Under the pieces are notes generated by a model, which saw only the letters and a list, made by a program, of their open reading frames with translations, ran no database searches and was not told the origin of the DNA. Source: Sipunculus nudus (Eukaryota > Annelida > Sipuncula > Golfingiida > Sipunculidae). Taken from it: DNA of 64,000 nt. Shown here in pieces: positions 59,179 through 64,000 of this stretch. A program made the position numbers and the translations under genes. The first letter of the stretch is position 1. Each line of letters begins with the position of its first letter. Location of the stretch: contig CM049313.1 of assembly GCA_026874595.1 (NCBI GenBank), positions 36,074,159-36,138,158 of the forward strand, read 5' to 3'.

Positions 59179-59639
59179 GCTATCGAACTTGACTTTAATG
59201 GAAACGTGTCTCTGTGGCACGTGCAGTTTCATTAATATATATATAACCATGGTTCAACAATGTCTGAACCAGAAAAGTATTATCAATATAAAAGATATTT
59301 TTCTTCCTTTATCATTTTTAATTCCTGGTAACAGTGACTGCAAGCTCAAGAGTCGTCGGGAAAAGATATTTGGTAAAATATAACGTCATTCAGTTGAATT
59401 TGGTAAAATATCACTTTCTATCCCTGGTGATGTGGGAGTGATAGAATGAAATCTACAGAAAATCACTACTTGTGACTGAAACCTTACTTTCAATAATCAA
59501 ATTGTTGTTCCGCAATAACAATCAATTTAAAAAAACATTTTATTATTTCGTAATTTATGCACTCATCGGTTTAATTCAATAATTTTAATCAATGTTCTTT
59601 CGTACAGGAATATTTTATTAAATACAATGGAAGAATATT
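58641..59639. other. AT-rich intronic stretch with microsatellite
   Basis: Contains an interrupted (AT)n tract at about 59,122-59,175. No coding segment recognised. Confidence 0.5.
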
Positions 59640-60960
59640 TCTAAGCCACATTGTTCTTAAGAAACCATACGATGCCAGTTGACGTATACAGCCCAAAAAG
59701 CAAGGCCTGCAGTTTTTTCGTTATTAAGCTCGTGTTCAATTGCAATAAACTCATGCAGATGGTGCCCTTTTCCACGGAGTACTAAAATGGCGTCAAAGTA
59801 AAAAATTAATTCGTGGAAAGCTCGGCATAAACGTAAGTGCTACATCTTATAAGCGCCACGATGTTGACCATCATAAATATTATGTATGAGTTCACATTTT
59901 TGCCCAGGAGAGAATACATCCTGGGGAGCACAGGGATGGGCCAATGTCGTGTGCAGGCGTGCTTCAGGGCCCGGGCTGAAATGAAAGTGCCGGGGACTTT
60001 GACTGGTAGTGGAAATTGCATTTGTTTCAGCGAGCAAGCTGGCCGCAAGATTTCCATTAATACGAGTAATAGGGACGAATGAGGGAATGAATGTACATGA
60101 AGGGTGCTTATCTGGCGCTCTGACGGATTCCCGTGCACGCTAGAAATGGACCGGTAATGTTACTACTGTTAGTGTAACTGCGCTCAGTTTGCAGTAATTG
60201 AGTTATTTCACCTGCCGCCGGTTTAGTTTTACTCTTGCGAAACGGGGGGTATAACGAGGTTGAGGCCTAAGGCTCCAGCGCCCCCTGAGGGTGGGCGGGG
60301 AGGCACTCTACCTCCTCCCTGCTTGACACACATGTTACCGACATCTTCAGGTTGTCAAATATTTGTCCAAGTCGCCGCAGAAGAAGAACTATGCGTGCGG
60401 CGAGCGTAACTATGAATTAATTGGATATTTGCTCGCCCGCTTAATCAACTTTTTTGCCACCGCACGTAAAACTAGTCGGCAAACAAAGTTAAAGCACCTG
60501 TTTTACCTAATCAGGACTTCTTGGAATCTATTTTTTTCTCTGCCCCAGCGTGTGTAGTATCGAGACTCTCTTCCACCACATCATGTCCTTACATAAGCCG
60601 TCAATTTTTCTACCTTTTTTTCTGCTCTGCCTAAGCCAAGAGGCCTCTCAATGGAACATCCCACTGCCCCGGCGCTCACTGGGCCATTGATCGAATTGCA
60701 AAAGCTCGCCTCGAAAAGGTCGGGGCACCGGAGCACTCCCTCAATATTACTATACGCTATACTACGTTACTACACCGTTCTCCTAAGCATCAGCACGCCA
60801 TCCGGAAGTCCGTAGCCATTGTGGTCTGTGGTTGGCCGCCAGAGAGATGCTAGTGAGAGAATAAGAGAAGAGCTGCCAACAACTTGTGGTCAGCTGATGG
60901 CATCTACACCAACAGTTCAGCATCTCTCACTGAGAGCCCGTCATCCTGCGCTACCATGTA
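59640..60960. other. Large complex island in COUP-TF intron, candidate enhancer cluster
   Basis: About 1.3 kb of balanced to GC-rich sequence, the longest repeat-free block in the intron. It includes TGAATTAATTGG and CTTAATC homeodomain-like sites (about 60,413-60,446) and TTTGACTGGTAGTGGAAATT. Overlapping open frames on both strands near 59,800-60,140 have no recognisable domain. Confidence 0.4.
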
Positions 60961-61564
60961 ACAAAATTTTAACTCTTGGCTGTATGCTTGTTTCCTAGGT
61001 TCTTTGAAGCGCTTGGCGGAGAGCCACGCAGCTAAACTCATGCAATAGACCCATTAGTCTTAACAGTTTTATTAGCAGGCTAGGAAACTTCAAATAGATT
61101 TCTTAATCAACGGTCTCTTTTGTGTTCATGCCAGAATATCTCGACATCTTCCGATGGCAATTACTACACGTCACCTTCTGTCGGATGTGACGTCACAAGC
61201 AGACACGACTTACAAATACATTAAATATATATTTAATATATATTTAACAAAACACCCTAACTCTAAATATGGCAATTATATGAGAACTTTTTGTAAATAA
61301 ATTTTAATTTAATATTCAATTGAATTTCTTACAATTAATTTTTCTGCAAAACTTTAAGAAGGTTAATTTATAATTGTAGTGATTGAATCTTTTTCTTCTT
61401 TCTTGAATATCAGCGTTTTCTTAATTTAGAAACAATAATATTCCATGAACATTATTATGACATGATTGTGATGTTATCTAATTATTAAATATGGAAATTC
61501 AACCATGCAGTCATTTTCATGCATTCATTTACGTAATAGATATTTTACATCAACATATATATAA

Positions 61565-61568
<4 letters not shown>

Positions 61569-61632
<64 letters not shown>
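61569..61632. repeat. (AT)n microsatellite
   Basis: AT tract of about 64 bp. Confidence 0.96.
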
Positions 61633-61634
<2 letters not shown>

Positions 61635-62408
61635 CATTTGCGTTCCATTAGTTCTTTGTATTTTGCATTTATGTAAGCATTTAGATTTTAATTCGACAAT
61701 TATATCATTTCAACATGTATAAATTTATCGTAAAACAATCCTATCTGAATGTAAACTATAGTCAGGCAAACGGTGCAATATAAATAAGGTACGCTATAAT
61801 ATATATTATTGATATATTATAGCATACAATTAAAGAAAATTGTGCAGTCCTTAACCTTTTCTATTTGTGAGATGGTACGATGTGGCAAAAAATTACAGAG
61901 ATATAACTCATGATATAAACAGCGGAATTTTAACATAAAATCATATAATTATTGAGTGATAAACCAATGGTTAAATGGTTATTTTTTTAAATCAAGATTG
62001 TAATGCAAGAGCATGTATTAATTCAAATCTATGCAATTTGTGCATTTATTATTATAATGCTCAGATCATAGTAAAGAATAATTCGTCATGTTATAATCAA
62101 AACAGTGTTACGCACGACAACTGTTAAATAATTATGTTAGTGTTTGTTTTAGATAAGGGGTGAAAGGACATATTATTTATCACTGATACGGGGGATGACA
62201 TTAATTTAATTTGTTAAACTTATTATGTGACATATCTTGTTTACAGGAGTTTTGTATATATGGTATGACAGATTCGCAATTAAAACGATCCTTTTAAATA
62301 TTTATACAATTAATCTAACATTTTTTCTGCAAGAAACAACTGCTTGAGAGCTCTATGGTATCAGCTGTATATAGTTATGTGGAAATAAAGAGGAATCAAA
62401 TTTTGTGA

Positions 62409-62511
<103 letters not shown>

Positions 62512-62879
62512 CATTTTCAAATAATTAGTCAAAGGGAGATGTATACATTTATCATTATCATATCAGGATAATTAACAACTTATATCTTTAGAGTTTAAAT
62601 GGAGAGTAAAACATTATAAATGCCTATAAAGTATGTATATGGTATAATCATTGTGATGTCATAATGATTAAAACAGTTTCATGAGTTCATGAGATTTGTA
62701 ACAATAACATTATTATTTACTCAAGTTCAGGAGCAGCCTAAAAATATCATTAATTGTGAGGTCATAATGGTTACCATAGTAAACCACATGCGCCTTGACT
62801 TAAGCTGAAAATGTTTCCTAAATGACCATTATGTATAAGACCATACATGTATAATAGTTAATATCATAGATTATGACAC

Positions 62880-63260
62880 ATTAACCAATAAGCTGTCCTT
62901 GCATGAACCCGCACGGCCAACAATAATCACAGTTGGTACTGCGAACAGGTTTTAGAAGGCTGTACAAGTAATGTTTAACCTTATACAAACACAAGACAGC
63001 ACGTAGGTCAGGTGATTAGGGGATTACTTATGACTGTTGCAGGTTGTTTTGACTTTCACGTTTCCTTTTCATAACGCTAACAGCTACCACGAGTGTCAAC
63101 ACTCATAGGTCAAAGCCCCCAAAATGTTTAGTGACAAAAGGCCAAGTGTTTAGGGGAAAATTAATGTAGCGCTCACGTTACGTATTTCATGTTTCTGTTT
63201 ATCCTGCTTTAATAACCTGCGGCTTAACGACCTTGGATGTACGTGGAGCGTCGGGAGGCC
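62880..63260. other. Moderately complex intronic stretch
   Basis: Less AT-rich than its neighbours and free of simple repeats. A weak candidate regulatory island. Confidence 0.2.
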
Positions 63261-63529
63261 AGGAGCCAGGGGTCAGGACAGAATAAAGGAATTTTATGAA
63301 ATATGATATACCTACAAAGATAGACACCCACACGTGCGTACTTTCAAATATGTCACTGTATACAGATTGTACACCAAACATATATTCAGATTTTCACCTA
63401 TTATCAAGGTACATAATGGAAAGCCATTTGTAACATGTTACATCCGTGCTCCTGATTTGAATTGTACGTATATATGCATCTTATGTCGTGCTATATATAT
63501 GCATCATATGGGCTAATTGAATGTATATT

Positions 63530-63585
63530 TGTATTATATTATATCATATTGCATTGTATTATATTATATTATATTATATTAAAAT
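63530..63585. repeat. (ATATT)n microsatellite
   Basis: Imperfect then regular ATATT pentamers over about 50 bp. Confidence 0.85.
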
Positions 63586-63893
63586 TATGAAATCTTGTAC
63601 AAATAATATACAATAATGGCAGCGATTAACCTAAATAAAAGATGCCCTGTATGCAAAATTAAACAATAAGGCACACTTTTCATTAAAGCAAGTGTGCCGC
63701 GATACATAATTATGCAGAAGCAGTTTTTTTTGGTGTGCTGTATGCTTATTATATAGTTGGTTAATCGTAGCATTAATTATGCGCTATTACGACCATTGAT
63801 GTAGTACTCCTGTAGAGCTTGAATCCAGAACACTATCATGACTTATTAAAATGGTCCATAGTTTTATCTTATTTATATTTATGAATAACAAGG

Positions 63894-63924
<31 letters not shown>

Positions 63925-63958
63925 TGAGAGAGAGAGAGAGAGTGAGACAGAGAGAGAC
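63894..63958. repeat. (GAAA)n(GA)n purine tract
   Basis: GAAA tetramers run into GA dinucleotides, interrupted by GTGA and CA. Confidence 0.93.
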
Positions 63959-64000
63959 GCACTGGCTGACATAGTGAGATAATCATTGTGAGATAATACG

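Overview
The window is animal nuclear DNA, most likely from a marine invertebrate and possibly a mollusc or another spiralian, although the phylum cannot be fixed from sequence alone. It is AT-rich, full of long (AT)n, (CT)n and poly-C tracts, minisatellites, tRNA-derived SINE fragments, small inverted-repeat elements and solo LTRs, and it has no bacterial-style coding density. I can support only one protein-coding segment: the terminal coding exon of a COUP-TF/seven-up (NR2F) orphan nuclear receptor on the minus strand at 51,488-51,765, with a clean splice acceptor. The exons for the DNA-binding domain and the first part of the ligand-binding domain are not in the window and should lie beyond 64,000.

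Layout: 1-51,487 is 3' UTR plus a gene-poor 3' flank, and 51,766-64,000 is the last intron (at least 12.2 kb). The flank holds four large minisatellite systems: a pair of related 37-bp and 39-bp arrays (8.56-10.51 kb); a 33-bp array (22.9-26.8 kb) bracketed by ~0.5 kb direct repeats and broken by a solo LTR; a 43-bp array (27.64-30.35 kb); and a 50-bp array (35.19-42.66 kb) with 94-144 bp higher-order units, whose middle is inverted so that 35.8-42.25 kb is a large asymmetric palindrome. Together they make up about a quarter of the window. Their units have few stops, so they give long periodic open frames, which I do not regard as genes.

Dispersed elements include two solo LTRs of one family (16,066-16,791 and 25,208-26,016, each with a 4-bp target-site duplication, both reading on the minus strand), two MITEs with CAGNNGCGGATCYAG ends (42,865-43,075 and 45,809-45,936), two or three tRNA-derived SINE fragments, a perfect 48-bp palindrome (6,368-6,415) and a long hairpin (19,775-19,855).

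Between the repeats are islands of complex, more GC-rich, repeat-free sequence without recognisable coding potential. They occur sparsely across the far flank and densely at 46.4-51 kb and in the intron (53.5-54.1, 55.7-56.3, 57.6-58.6 and 59.6-61.0 kb). Because COUP-TF is a developmental regulator, I infer that these are candidate cis-regulatory or conserved non-coding elements. One of them (46,440-46,590) has an unusual cluster of nuclear-receptor half-sites, followed by a canonical DR1 motif (46,875-46,887) of the type COUP-TF itself binds. This raises the possibility of autoregulation.
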